Below, in pieces: positions 43,843 to 53,222 of a stretch of 64,000 nucleotides of DNA. The notes beneath the pieces were generated by a model. That model saw only the letters and a list, made by a program, of their open reading frames with translations. It had not been told where the DNA came from and searched no databases. The stretch lies in contig JAYYPW010000009.1 in assembly GCA_036128855.1 (NCBI GenBank), positions 8,403 through 72,402 on the forward strand, read 5' to 3'. Origin of the DNA: JAYYPW01 sp036128855 (GTDB lineage Bacteria > Pseudomonadota > Gammaproteobacteria > Comchoanobacterales > Comchoanobacteraceae). The first letter of the stretch is position 1. Each line of letters opens with the position of its first letter. Position numbers and translations under genes: made by a program.

Positions 43843-45219
43843 CTACTGAAAACGCCAAATAGTTTTGCCTTGCTGATCTTCTAATATGACCCCATGAGTT
43901 GCTAATTCATCACGAATACTATCTGCTTTTTTAAAGTCTTTCTGCTGTTTTGCTGCAGCTCTCACAGCAATTAAATCTTCAATTTCGCTCGTAGACAAAG
44001 TGGCAGATTGCTTTTTTTGGAACCATGTATCAGGTTGTTCTTGAGCAATACCTAGTATCTCAGCACAAGACCAGACTTGATTGGCAATTTCTTGTTGAGA
44101 GTCACCTACAAGCTCAGTGCAATCCTTAACCAAATGGTACCAGTGCTGTAAGGCAAGCGGTGTATTGATATCGTCTAAAAGAGCCTCTTGAAAAGAATGT
44201 GGTAAATCCTGCCATGGCAAAACACGGGAAGCTTGTGGAATTTCTGCCAACATTCGATACACCTTATCCAACCAAGATTTTGCCTGCGACATAGTATTAT
44301 CTTTCCAAATTAGCGGTTGACGATAATGTGTTTGCAAGAGAACTAAACGCAAAACTTCACCTGGCATATCTTCTAATAGATCTCGTACGAGTATAATATT
44401 GCCAAGCGATTTTGACATCTTATCAGACCCCATGTGTATCATCCCATTATGCATCCAGTAATTTGCATATGGTTTTTTGTGATTATGTAAACAAATGCCT
44501 TGTGCACGCTCATTTTCATGGTGTGGAAACAATAAATCCCCACCTCCACCATGAATATCAATAGGCAAACCAAGGTTTTTTTCTATCATAGCTGTACATT
44601 CAATATGCCAGCCAGGCCTACCTCTACCCCAGGGACTATCCCAACCAGGCTCATCTGCTGCTGCTGGTTTCCATAAAACAAAATCGAGTGGATCTTTTTT
44701 ATAGGAGGCAACCTCTACACGAGCACCAGCTTGATTATCATCTGTTTTACGGCCAGACAACACTCCATAGTCAGGTGCTGAATGAATATTAAATAATACG
44801 TGACCCTCTGCTTGGTAGGCATAACCCAATTCCAAAAGCTGGGCAATACAGGCGATCATATCACGCATAGTCTCAGTAGCCCGCGGCTCAATATCCGGCA
44901 GCAGACAACCTAATTGCCCCAGGTCATCGTGATATACTCGGGTAAACTTTTTAGTTATTACATCTATACTTACACCCGCCTGCTTAGCAGCTGCATTAAT
45001 TTTGTCATCTACATCGGTAATATTACGCACATAAATAACTTTAGGATAAAGCGTTCGCAAAAGCCGAACAAAAAGATCAAAGAATACAGCAGGTCTTGCA
45101 TTACCGATATGTGGATGATTGTATACTGTAGGACCACATACATATATCTTTACGCACTTTGAATCAATTGGAGTAAACTCCACCTTTTTTTTCTGAAAAG
45201 AATCAAAAATCTTAAGCAT
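43843..45219 (-). CDS. cysS: Cysteinyl-tRNA synthetase
   Basis: CysS charges tRNA-Cys. I chose ATG 45219 (MLKIFDSFQKKKVEF), giving 458 residues against 461 in E. coli; a GTG at 45273 would add 18 unconserved hydrophobic residues. The HIGH motif is in GPTVYNHPHIGNARPAV, with the zinc-binding Cys in KIYVCGPTVYN, then GWHIECTAM, the zinc-ligand HGGGGDLLFPHHENE and the KMSKS loop SDKMSKSLGN. Catalytic and zinc residues appear intact, so editing-free cysteine charging is expected. It is divergent from cydA across about 115 bases. Confidence 0.96.
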   Translation of the reverse strand: MLKIFDSFQKKKVEFTPIDSKCVKIYVCGPTVYNHPHIGNARPAVFFDLFVRLLRTLYPKVIYVRNITDVDDKINAAAKQAGVSIDVITKKFTRVYHDDLGQLGCLLPDIEPRATETMRDMIACIAQLLELGYAYQAEGHVLFNIHSAPDYGVLSGRKTDDNQAGARVEVASYKKDPLDFVLWKPAAADEPGWDSPWGRGRPGWHIECTAMIEKNLGLPIDIHGGGGDLLFPHHENERAQGICLHNHKKPYANYWMHNGMIHMGSDKMSKSLGNIILVRDLLEDMPGEVLRLVLLQTHYRQPLIWKDNTMSQAKSWLDKVYRMLAEIPQASRVLPWQDLPHSFQEALLDDINTPLALQHWYHLVKDCTELVGDSQQEIANQVWSCAEILGIAQEQPDTWFQKKQSATLSTSEIEDLIAVRAAAKQQKDFKKADSIRDELATHGVILEDQQGKTIWRFQ

Positions 45220-45281
45220 AGCTAAAAAAGTTACAATAATTGGCTGATAATACAGAAAATTCAAATAATGCACAATACTCC

Positions 45282-45310
45282 TTGCTTAGACAATAGTCGA
45301 TATTTATAAT
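45282..45310 (+). promoter_or_regulatory. Sigma70 promoter of the cyd operon
   Basis: TTGCTT (45282-45287), 17-base spacer, perfect TATAAT (45305-45310), 25 bases before the cydA ATG. No clear FNR- or ArcA-type box was recognised nearby. Confidence 0.65.
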
Positions 45311-45335
45311 AATTTATTATTTGCTCGGAAAATCG

Positions 45336-46730
45336 ATGTTAGACGCAACGCTCCTATCTAGAATTCAATTTGGATTTACAATGACAGCACATATTGTCTA
45401 TCCGTCGATTAGTATTGGTATTGTATCTTTTCTTGTTTTAATGGAAGCAAGATATCTTGCTACTGGAGATAAACATTTTCTCAACATTTGTAAATTCTGG
45501 ACTAAAATTTTTGCCCTCACCTTTGGAATGGGCGTTGTTTCAGGAATAGTCATGGAATTTCAATTTGGTACAAATTGGGGAGGCTTTTCAGAAAAAGTTG
45601 GACCTCTTTTAGGGGCATTGTTTACTTATGAAGTATTGACTGCATTTTTCGTTGAAGCGGGCTTTCTTGGCATCATGTTATTTGGCTGGAATAAGGTAGA
45701 TGCTTTTTTACATTTTGTATCCACATGTATGGTAGCATTTGGCACCACTTTGTCAGCATTTTGGATCATGAGCGCAAATTCGTGGATGCAAACCCCAGTT
45801 GCATACCAGATAACCCCTGAAGGTCAGTTTATGACGCAAGATTGGGCCGGTGTGATCTTAAGCCCCACAGCAATGACTCGGTTTTTTCACATGATAGTAT
45901 CATGTTATCTAACAGGTGCATTCGTTATACTAGGAGTAAGTGCTTTTTATCTTATAACAAAGACACACACTGACTTTGCAAAAACCTGCTTTAATACAGC
46001 CCTAGTCATAGCATGTATCTTCTCCCCTACACAAATTTTAATCGGCCATAGTGTTGGAGAACAAGTACACCATTATCAACCGCTAAAGACTGCCGCCATG
46101 GAAGGCATTTGGGACACAGTAGAAGGCGCACCTGCACTAATCTTTGCGTGGCCTGATCAAAAAGCAGAAAAGAACTATCTCGAACTTGGCATTCCTAAGT
46201 TAGCATCTTTTATTAACACTGGCGATTGGGACGCAAAAATGATCGGATTAAAATCGGCACCTCCAGAGAATCGACCGAACATGTTTACTGTTTTCTGGAC
46301 ATTTCGCATCATGGTTGGGTGTGGACTAGCAATGCTATTTATTAGTTACTTAGGGTTAATCTTGAGGTTTCTTGGCTTACACACGAGTAATTTTTACTTC
46401 TTAGCTCTGTGTGTCTTAGGATCTCCTTTGGGTGTTATTGCTCTGGAGACTGGATGGATGACTGCAGAAATAGGTAGACAACCTTGGGCCGTATACAATC
46501 TACTTAAAACCAGTGAGGTTGCATCACGTGTTAATCCGAATCAAGTACTTACTTCACTTATTCTACTAATCATTGTCTATGGAATTATATTCGGCTATTT
46601 TTATTTTAAATACTTATTCAAAGTTATTGCAAAAGGGCCAATGCGCACTGATGATCATTCTGATTTAGCATTCCATTATCTATCCACCTTTGAAGACGAG
46701 GTCAAGCATAGCGAGGTTGATGATAAATGA
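45336..46730 (+). CDS. cydA: Cytochrome bd quinol oxidase subunit I (CIO-type, short Q-loop)
   Basis: CydA carries the three haems of this terminal oxidase, which passes electrons from quinol to oxygen. With ATG 45336 the conserved haem ligand falls at His19 (MLDATLLSRIQFGFTMTAH), the same position as in E. coli; an upstream TTG at 45321 is rejected. The 464 residues and short Q-loop (around GHSVGEQVHHYQPLK and TAAMEGIWDTVEGAPAL) mark it as the cyanide-insensitive (CIO) subfamily rather than the long-loop E. coli type. Motifs GVVSGIVMEFQFGTNWGGF and GWMTAEIGRQPWAVY are intact. The stop overlaps the next small gene by four bases (ATGA). Confidence 0.95.
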   Translation: MLDATLLSRIQFGFTMTAHIVYPSISIGIVSFLVLMEARYLATGDKHFLNICKFWTKIFALTFGMGVVSGIVMEFQFGTNWGGFSEKVGPLLGALFTYEVLTAFFVEAGFLGIMLFGWNKVDAFLHFVSTCMVAFGTTLSAFWIMSANSWMQTPVAYQITPEGQFMTQDWAGVILSPTAMTRFFHMIVSCYLTGAFVILGVSAFYLITKTHTDFAKTCFNTALVIACIFSPTQILIGHSVGEQVHHYQPLKTAAMEGIWDTVEGAPALIFAWPDQKAEKNYLELGIPKLASFINTGDWDAKMIGLKSAPPENRPNMFTVFWTFRIMVGCGLAMLFISYLGLILRFLGLHTSNFYFLALCVLGSPLGVIALETGWMTAEIGRQPWAVYNLLKTSEVASRVNPNQVLTSLILLIIVYGIIFGYFYFKYLFKVIAKGPMRTDDHSDLAFHYLSTFEDEVKHSEVDDK

Positions 46731-46972
46731 TAAAGTTATCCACTAGGCTTGTATTATTAACGGTAGTAGGATTTATCAGTATCAGCAAAATTGGTCAAAT
46801 CCCATATGGGCGTGGTGCACTAGTATCAGCAAGCCTATACTTAATTGGATTGTTAGTCATAGCTATATGTACTACCTACGCCAAAAATTTAGTTTTCTCA
46901 GCCTCATTTAAAATAGCCTTAGAGGATACCATATCGCAGATACGTCAAATTAAAAAGGAGCTAATACCATGA
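46727..46972 (+). CDS. Small membrane protein encoded between cydA and cydB
   Basis: An 81-residue protein with two hydrophobic spans (about 6-22 and 32-52: RLVLLTVVGFISI and SASLYLIGLLVIAICTT) and a charged C-terminal helix (EDTISQIRQIKKELIP). Both ends overlap the neighbours by ATGA, so its translation is locked into the operon. I do not recognise it, and standard cyd operons have no gene here. Its position suggests an extra subunit, an assembly factor or a regulator of the oxidase. It is distinct from CydX, which is a single span and follows cydB. Confidence 0.82.
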   Translation: MIKLSTRLVLLTVVGFISISKIGQIPYGRGALVSASLYLIGLLVIAICTTYAKNLVFSASFKIALEDTISQIRQIKKELIP

Positions 46973-47970
46973 GCACATTAATTCTAGCATGGGGACTACT
47001 TATAGGCTTCGCGGTTATTATGTATGTATTATTAGACGGCTTTGATCTTGGTATAGGCATACTCTTTCCTTTTTTTCCCAACCAACACGAACGCTCACTC
47101 ATGGTATCTACAATTATTCATGTTTGGGACGGTAATCAAACCTGGCTAGTCTTAGGTGGCGCAAGCATGTATGGCGCTTTTCCAAAAGCATTTGCTGCAA
47201 CTCTACCTATTATCTATTTTCCTATTCTAATTATGGTGATATCTCTAATTTTACGCGGGGTGGCCTTTGAGTTTAGGATGAAAGCGACTAAAACAGTTTA
47301 TCTATGGGACCTTTCATTTTTTATAGGCTCATTGATGGCCACATTTGCCCAAGGAGTTATCTTAGGCACTTATGTACAAGGTTTTGGCGATCAACCTCCA
47401 AGCTATCTTACTGTACCACATTATCAATGGCTTACAATATTTAGCTTTATGACTGGTGTTGGCACAATTTGCGGCTATGTTCTACTTGGGAGCTGCTGGC
47501 TTATTATAAAAACAGTCGGCGATTTACAAGAAAAAGCCTATCAATGTGCTTGGATAAGCCTTTTTCTAGTTGGAATATTCATGTTTGCTTTTAGTGTGTG
47601 GACACCTTTTTTGAGCGACTTCCATTTCAAACGCTGGCTCAGTATAGAACACATTCCCTACCTAATGATATTACCAATAACAACCGGCATTGCGTTCTTA
47701 AGCTGTGCGTATGGACTATATAGCCGTAGAGAAAGCTTACCATTTCTTTCCACTATTTTTATCTTCCTGTGTGGTGCAGTGGGTGTTACGATTAGTATTT
47801 ATCCATATATGGTACCGCATTCTATCACACTAACCGAAGCAGCTGCACCGAGAAGCTCTCTAAGCTTTATGTTAATAGGTGCCTGCGTAATGTTACCCTT
47901 TCTTCTTGTGTATACTGCACATTCATATTTTATTTTCAAAGGCAAAGTTACAGAGCCACTTCACTACTAA
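46969..47970 (+). CDS. cydB: Cytochrome bd quinol oxidase subunit II
   Basis: CydB pairs with CydA to form the oxidase core. The 333-residue, roughly nine-span protein has the family start LILAWGLLIGFAVIMYVLLDGFDLGIG with the conserved Asp-Gly-Phe-Asp, then WDGNQTWLVLGGASMYGAFP and RGVAFEFRMK. Its length matches the CIO branch (about 335) rather than E. coli CydB (379). It overlaps the 81-residue gene upstream by ATGA, and its stop overlaps the start of a 41-codon gene (TAATG). Confidence 0.95.
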   Translation: MSTLILAWGLLIGFAVIMYVLLDGFDLGIGILFPFFPNQHERSLMVSTIIHVWDGNQTWLVLGGASMYGAFPKAFAATLPIIYFPILIMVISLILRGVAFEFRMKATKTVYLWDLSFFIGSLMATFAQGVILGTYVQGFGDQPPSYLTVPHYQWLTIFSFMTGVGTICGYVLLGSCWLIIKTVGDLQEKAYQCAWISLFLVGIFMFAFSVWTPFLSDFHFKRWLSIEHIPYLMILPITTGIAFLSCAYGLYSRRESLPFLSTIFIFLCGAVGVTISIYPYMVPHSITLTEAAAPRSSLSFMLIGACVMLPFLLVYTAHSYFIFKGKVTEPLHY

Positions 47971-48095
47971 TGCAAAAAACCCCTAGCAAAAGCCAACAAA
48001 TTCTTTGGATGATTAAAATGTATATCATGAGTGTTGGTTGTATGATCGCATTTTCATACATTTCTCGTTGGATTATACATCGATTAATTATCTAG
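47970..48095 (+). CDS. Small single-span protein after cydB, CydX-like candidate
   Basis: A 41-codon ORF whose ATG overlaps the cydB stop by one base (TAATG). The product, MQKTPSKSQQILWMIKMYIM followed by SVGCMIAFSYISRWIIHRLI, has one hydrophobic span (about 17-35). Small single-span subunits after cydB, CydX in the E. coli type and short DUF2474-like proteins in CIO operons, stabilise the haem cluster. The position and tight coupling support the same role here; sequence alone is too short to prove it. Confidence 0.7.
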   Translation: MQKTPSKSQQILWMIKMYIMSVGCMIAFSYISRWIIHRLII

Positions 48096-48163
48096 TAATA
48101 AAAAAATATTGGATTATTTGAAAAATAACTGTTATTGTCAGAACAAATATTATTGGACCTATT

Positions 48164-48625
48164 ATGCAAAAAACTACCCAAGTAATTTTCTCATCCTTAA
48201 TAGTAGCAGCCTGCAGTATGTTATTATGCACTGCACGCACAAACACCCAAAACCCACTTATCTTAAAACCACAGAAGCTAGAAATAAAAGATAACGAATC
48301 TGGAGATTTATCCGGACCACAAGCCAAAACTGGTGACGCTGTTGCGGTACATTATACAGGCAGCCTAACTGATGGGACCAAATTCGACAGCTCTCTAGAT
48401 AGAGGCGAACCGCTTAAATTCACTCTAGGAAAACACATGGTGATACCTGGATTTGAAAAAGGTGTGGAGGGTATGCATATTGGTGCAAAACGAACATTAA
48501 AAATTCCACATGAAATGGGCTACGGAGAACATGGTGCTGGTGGAGTAATACCTCCTTATAGCACGTTAATATTTGAAATAGAGCTTGTCAGTATTAACGA
48601 CGATGAAACAGAAAAAACAGAGTAA
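48164..48625 (+). CDS. FKBP-type peptidyl-prolyl isomerase, probable lipoprotein
   Basis: A 153-residue protein. The N terminus (VIFSSLIVAAC) fits a lipoprotein signal with VAAC lipobox and acylated Cys at residue 17, so the enzyme is probably anchored in the inner or outer membrane facing the periplasm. From about residue 55 it is an FKBP domain: GDAVAVHYTGSLTDGTKFDS, RGEPLKFTLGKHMVIPGFEK, MHIGAKRTLKIPHEMGYGE and GVIPPYSTLIFEIELVSI. Active-site aromatic and Asp residues are kept (the YTG, FDSS and VIPGFE positions). Periplasmic FKBPs such as Mip of Legionella aid infection; this protein is shorter and lacks the Mip dimerisation domain. It overlaps the next gene. Confidence 0.9.
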   Translation: MQKTTQVIFSSLIVAACSMLLCTARTNTQNPLILKPQKLEIKDNESGDLSGPQAKTGDAVAVHYTGSLTDGTKFDSSLDRGEPLKFTLGKHMVIPGFEKGVEGMHIGAKRTLKIPHEMGYGEHGAGGVIPPYSTLIFEIELVSINDDETEKTE

Positions 48626-49271
48626 CCCTTACCAGATATACTCTAACCAAACTAGCATACACCCAAAACTACCGATATTACTTGAAAAGTATAAAAGCTT
48701 TAAAGATTATCAACATCCAGTAAGTTCTGTCACTAAATCCAAATGGCAAAGAACATTAGCGACGATTGATACAAACCAACCAATCATTTTAGATTCGGGC
48801 TGTGGTCGAGGATTATCTACGTTAAATCTTGCTCAATACTATCCAAAACATAATATAATCGCCGTTGATCAATCATCTAGTAGGCTTCAAAGTCTACCCC
48901 CTACTTTACCTGAAAATGTACGCATTATAGAGGCTAACATCATTGATATCTGGAAACTTTGTTGGGAGCAAGATATCCGTATTGAAAAAAATTATGTACT
49001 CTACCCAAACCCATGGCCTAAAAAAAAACATATTCAAAGAAGATGGTATGCACATCCTATATTTCCACTAGCTTTAGAAATTAGTAAAATTATAGAATTA
49101 AGAACTAACTGGTATCGCTATTTACAAGAATGGGTTTATGCTGGCTACTATTATCATAAATACGTAACAAGCAATATAGTAAATCCACATAAAAAAGCTA
49201 TAACACATTTTGAAAAAAAATATTTCACAGAAGACTCTATCTGTTACCGCGCCGTTATTTACCAAAATTAA
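48603..49271 (+). CDS. TrmB-like tRNA (guanine-N7) methyltransferase family protein
   Basis: A SAM-dependent methylase, 222 residues from ATG 48603 (an ATG at 48585 gives 228). TrmB makes m7G46 in tRNA. The SAM-binding motif is DSGCGRG instead of the usual EIGFGxG, followed by IIAVDQSS and a conserved YVLYPNPWPKKKHIQRRW block, which carries the catalytic-like Asn-Pro-Trp-Pro-Lys motif of TrmB. It is a divergent branch, also seen in some Legionella-type genomes, and may not modify position 46. The start lies inside the FKBP stop (23-base overlap), so both are probably cotranscribed and translated in sequence. Confidence 0.8.
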   Translation: MKQKKQSNPYQIYSNQTSIHPKLPILLEKYKSFKDYQHPVSSVTKSKWQRTLATIDTNQPIILDSGCGRGLSTLNLAQYYPKHNIIAVDQSSSRLQSLPPTLPENVRIIEANIIDIWKLCWEQDIRIEKNYVLYPNPWPKKKHIQRRWYAHPIFPLALEISKIIELRTNWYRYLQEWVYAGYYYHKYVTSNIVNPHKKAITHFEKKYFTEDSICYRAVIYQN

Positions 49272-49283
49272 AGTATCAATAAC

Positions 49284-51236
49284 CTAACGTTTATTTGGAA
49301 AGCATAAAGTTTCCACATTGACAGAGCTCCCCCAACTCATACCATTATTTTTTTTGAAATTTTCAAAACTAGATAAAGATTCGAAATTATACATTTTACC
49401 TTGATGCATACATAAAATACCTGTCATTTCTCCTAGTCTCTTTTTTATGTTTGGATGTCGGACTTCAATGACACTAAATTTTGACTTTGGTGAAGCAGTA
49501 TAACTATCGATCAGCGTATCCAAAGCTTTAAGCCAAGTTATATCCATCTCACCTGCTATTTCATCTAAAATCACTAAATCAGGCTGAGCATGTTTGGCTA
49601 CCGCAAAGATAATAGCAGCATTCAGAGCTTTCATCTGCCCTTGCGAACAAATACTCAAAAAATTCATATAAGTACCCCGTAAAATAGTTTCAGTCCATTG
49701 CGTATCCAAAGCGAAGAAACGCAAATTTTTAAGCACATCCTGCATTACTGCGCCAAGGGTAATACGACCATATCGTGATGAAGTTAATTCTACTTTTAGA
49801 CTAGATTTGTGCGTCAACGCTTGTAGATCACGGACTTGATGCTTCATAGGCCAGTAATATAAGATTAAGCCTAGTCCTACTGGGCATGTACCAAGCAAGA
49901 GGGCAAGATTTTTGTGTGTAGATGCATAGTATACCACGCTTGGCAGAGATCCTTGACTAGATTGAAAAGGTACCAGACCAGATAACACATGTAAAAAAGT
50001 AGACTTGCCTGAACCATTTTCTCCCACCAGCGCATACCGTGAGGATTGCCTGAGAGGCTTTGGCAATTCATAAGTAAAAATAAGGTTACTATCTGGATCA
50101 TAGACACGAAAGTTTATATGAAAACATTCATCTTTTTGTGAGAGACTATATCGGCCTTTTGCACTTAGGCTATTTTTTGTGGAGCGTTTATTTAGATCTT
50201 TTTTTGTTACTTGTTGATATTCACGTGCAAAGCCTTGCATGTTAAATAAGCTCGTTTGCATCTCTGCTAAAGACTCTCTATTTTTAAGAATAGCTACCAA
50301 AGCAGAATACACAGAGACGAGCAAGCGTGATAACATACGTAAAGTAGCATAAGTGACCGTGCCAGCTTGATAGTAATACATACTATAAAACACGCCTACC
50401 ATAAACAATGGCTGTGTACATGTGTCTAAAACACCAGAAAAGACATCTGAAAAAAACCGCAAACGCGAGATAGCATGTTGTGCGCTCTGCACAGTATCTA
50501 AACAAGAAAATATTACTTTACGATATAGTGGTATTGTATTTGGTTGACTGAAAACATTTTGACTATAACGCAGCTCATTTAATGTATCACTGGCTTTTTG
50601 TGACGCATTGACCCTAGCCAGATAGTGATTATTCCACCTTCTCGTAAAAAAAGAGGCAAATAAAACCGTAAAAACACCAATTACTAATGCCTGACGCAAC
50701 AACCTTATTAAACCAAAATCATATAAGCGCCAAATAGCTAGAGCACTGAAAAAAACAGCTGAGATTAAAGATGCCATGAGTTTTGGTACATTACTAAAAT
50801 ACTTATCTGGATCTCTGATTATTGTGCTTACTAGAGGTGTTTTTGCACGCGAGTTTTGAGCGTCACCCAACCAAAAGTTAATATATCGCTGAGATGTAGC
50901 AAGTAAAAATGCATCCTTAGCAAAACGATTCGTCATATTTGTAGTTAAACAACGATCACATAATCTTGCTAGCGCACCACATATAGTAGTTACTAGATAA
51001 AATCCTAAAACCCATGGCAAGAGCTGTTGTACAGCAAACACATCACGTAATAATAACGCTTCATCCCAATAAGATAAGAATATCACAGCCATGTTTGGCA
51101 AGTAATCAAACATTAAATAGAGCGCCATCGTACACAAAAAAAGACTCCATAACTGCCATGTTTTTAAGTATTTTGTGAAAGATGATAATACTGAAAGATA
51201 AGGAAACATACGTTCAAAATCGACTACAGTAGGCAT
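49284..51236 (-). CDS. SbmA/YddA-like ABC transporter with fused membrane and ATPase domains
   Basis: Protein of 650 residues (ATG 51236; GTG 51266 would add 10). The N-terminal half has about six membrane spans with the linker pattern of the SbmA/BacA/YddA (ABCD-like) family: YINFWLGDAQNSRAKTPLVS then IIRDPDKYFSNVPKLMAS-type segment. The C-terminal half is an ATPase: Walker A GENGSGKST (about 400), signature CSQGQ in place of LSGGQ (about 532), Walker B LVILDEIAG (about 555) and H-loop EVRHP. Signature and D-loop vary from standard but keep key Ser, Gly, Gln and Asp. Likely substrates are peptides, vitamin B12 or acyl groups, none proven. It converges with the TrmB-like gene. Confidence 0.82.
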   Translation of the reverse strand: MPTVVDFERMFPYLSVLSSFTKYLKTWQLWSLFLCTMALYLMFDYLPNMAVIFLSYWDEALLLRDVFAVQQLLPWVLGFYLVTTICGALARLCDRCLTTNMTNRFAKDAFLLATSQRYINFWLGDAQNSRAKTPLVSTIIRDPDKYFSNVPKLMASLISAVFFSALAIWRLYDFGLIRLLRQALVIGVFTVLFASFFTRRWNNHYLARVNASQKASDTLNELRYSQNVFSQPNTIPLYRKVIFSCLDTVQSAQHAISRLRFFSDVFSGVLDTCTQPLFMVGVFYSMYYYQAGTVTYATLRMLSRLLVSVYSALVAILKNRESLAEMQTSLFNMQGFAREYQQVTKKDLNKRSTKNSLSAKGRYSLSQKDECFHINFRVYDPDSNLIFTYELPKPLRQSSRYALVGENGSGKSTFLHVLSGLVPFQSSQGSLPSVVYYASTHKNLALLLGTCPVGLGLILYYWPMKHQVRDLQALTHKSSLKVELTSSRYGRITLGAVMQDVLKNLRFFALDTQWTETILRGTYMNFLSICSQGQMKALNAAIIFAVAKHAQPDLVILDEIAGEMDITWLKALDTLIDSYTASPKSKFSVIEVRHPNIKKRLGEMTGILCMHQGKMYNFESLSSFENFKKNNGMSWGSSVNVETLCFPNKR

Positions 51237-51345
51237 ATCATTTACCTTTATTATTACTGTCACCACAGTCTACAGTATAAATAAAAAAACTCAAGTTCAA
51301 AAAAAAGATTAATTATGGAAAAAACCAGAAAAAACAACAAAGTAT

Positions 51346-51374
51346 TTGATGAGAATACACATTTACGGTATTAT
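51346..51374 (+). promoter_or_regulatory. Sigma70 promoter of typA
   Basis: TTGATG (51346-51351), 17-base spacer, TATTAT (51369-51374), 25 bases before the ATG at 51399. Confidence 0.55.
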
Positions 51375-51398
51375 AGAAATCTTTAAACCTATCCACCC

Positions 51399-53216
51399 AT
51401 GATCAATCAATTACGCAATATTGCCATAATCGCACACGTTGACCACGGCAAAACCACACTTGTGGATCAATTACTACAACAATCTGGAACTTTCGACCAG
51501 CATAAGCAAGCCCAGACACGCGTGATGGACTCTAACCCTCAAGAACAAGAACGTGGCATTACAATACTGGCTAAAAACACGGCTATCACCTGGAAAGAAA
51601 CACGCATTAATATATTAGATACTCCAGGCCATGCAGATTTTGGAGGAGAAGTTGAAAGAGTGCTATCCATGGTCGATAGTGTATTATTGCTGATAGATGC
51701 TGTAGACGGCCCAATGCCACAAACTAGATTTGTCACACAAAAAGCTTTTGCCATGGGTTTTAAGCCTATTGTTGTAGTCAACAAAATTGACCGTGATGGT
51801 GCAAGACCAGAATGGGCTGTTGATCAAACATTTGATCTTTTTGACAATCTCGGCGCAACCGATGAACAACTAGATTTTCCAATATTATATGCCTCTGCAT
51901 TACAAGGTTATGCTAGTCTAGATCCAAATGCCCGGTCAGGGAATATGGAGCCTTTATTTAGCGCCATTATAGAGCATGTACAACCGCCCAAAGTAGATGC
52001 AGATGGACCATTTCAACTACAAATATCTCAACTAGATTATGATACCTACACAGGTATAATTGGTATTGGTAGAATTCATCGTGGTAAAATCAGCACTAAC
52101 ACAGCAATCACACTTATTGACAAAAATCTCAAAAAGAGATCTTGTAGAATCTTACAGGTTTTAGGTTTTCATGGTCTAAAACGTGAAGAAATACCGCATG
52201 CTGAAGCTGGGGATATAATTGGGGTAACTGGAATTGATCCTTTAAATATATCCGACACGCTATGCGATAGTAATCATATTGAAGCAAGACCCCCTTTAAG
52301 CGTAGACGAACCGACAGTAAGCATGACATTTCAAGCTAATACATCCCCTTTCTCTGGCCAAGATGGCAAACTAGTAACTGCCCGTGCAATCTCCAACCGC
52401 CTGGAGGAAGAACTAAAAACAAATGTTGCCCTTCGCGTAGAAACAACAGCAGATAACGATAAATTCATAGTAAAAGGTCGTGGAGAATTACATCTAGCGA
52501 TATTGATAGAAACAATGAGAAGAGAAGGCTTTGAGCTTGCAGTATCCAGGCCAGAGGTTATTTTACACAAAACACAGTCAGGCGATCTTGAAGAGCCTTA
52601 TGAGAACCTAATTATCGACATTGAAAGTACCCACCAGGGAACCATCATCGAAGAATTAGGCCTAAGGAAAGGCCAAATGCAAGAAATGCAAACAGGCACT
52701 GATGGACGTATTCGTATAGAATACACTATCCCAACCAGAGGTCTCATTGGTTTTCGAAGCAGCTTTTTAACTATGACATCTGGAACAGGTATTATGCATA
52801 GCATATTCAGCCATTACGGCCCCTACCTAACGCTAAAAATTGGACAAAGAAACAATGGGGTTTTGATTGCCAACGGCCAAGGTAAGGCACTAGCCTACGC
52901 CCTGTACAATCTTCAACCTCGTGGAAAGCTTTTTATAGGTCATGGCGAACAAGTGTATACAGGTATGCTTGTTGGTATTCACAGCAAAGATAATGATTTA
53001 GTAGTAAATCCGCTCAAAGCAAAACAGCTAACTAATATACGTGCCGCAGGAACTGATGAAAGCTTAATTCTGGTAACACCAATTCGTTTTTCATTAGAAC
53101 AAGCACTAGATTTTATCAATGATGATGAACTCGTTGAAATCACCCCTAAACATATTCGACTACGCAAAAAAATCCTGGAAGAATCAGAAAGAAAGAGACT
53201 ATCTCGTACTAAGTAA
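51399..53216 (+). CDS. typA: Ribosome-associated GTPase TypA/BipA
   Basis: BipA is an EF-G-like translational GTPase that aids 50S assembly and stress or cold adaptation. The 605-residue length is typical (E. coli 607). G1 is AHVDHGKTT at residues 11-19, G2 RGIT in QEQERGITILAKN, G3 DTPGHADFGGEVERV, G4 NKIDRDGARPEW. EF-G-like domains follow, with VKGRGELHLAILIETMRREG and the BipA-specific C terminus ending in PKHIRLRKKILEESERK. Nothing is missing. It stands alone, converging with the 1033-residue IQ-motif gene with only six bases between the stops. Confidence 0.97.
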   Translation: MINQLRNIAIIAHVDHGKTTLVDQLLQQSGTFDQHKQAQTRVMDSNPQEQERGITILAKNTAITWKETRINILDTPGHADFGGEVERVLSMVDSVLLLIDAVDGPMPQTRFVTQKAFAMGFKPIVVVNKIDRDGARPEWAVDQTFDLFDNLGATDEQLDFPILYASALQGYASLDPNARSGNMEPLFSAIIEHVQPPKVDADGPFQLQISQLDYDTYTGIIGIGRIHRGKISTNTAITLIDKNLKKRSCRILQVLGFHGLKREEIPHAEAGDIIGVTGIDPLNISDTLCDSNHIEARPPLSVDEPTVSMTFQANTSPFSGQDGKLVTARAISNRLEEELKTNVALRVETTADNDKFIVKGRGELHLAILIETMRREGFELAVSRPEVILHKTQSGDLEEPYENLIIDIESTHQGTIIEELGLRKGQMQEMQTGTDGRIRIEYTIPTRGLIGFRSSFLTMTSGTGIMHSIFSHYGPYLTLKIGQRNNGVLIANGQGKALAYALYNLQPRGKLFIGHGEQVYTGMLVGIHSKDNDLVVNPLKAKQLTNIRAAGTDESLILVTPIRFSLEQALDFINDDELVEITPKHIRLRKKILEESERKRLSRTK

Positions 53217-53222
53217 TACTAT

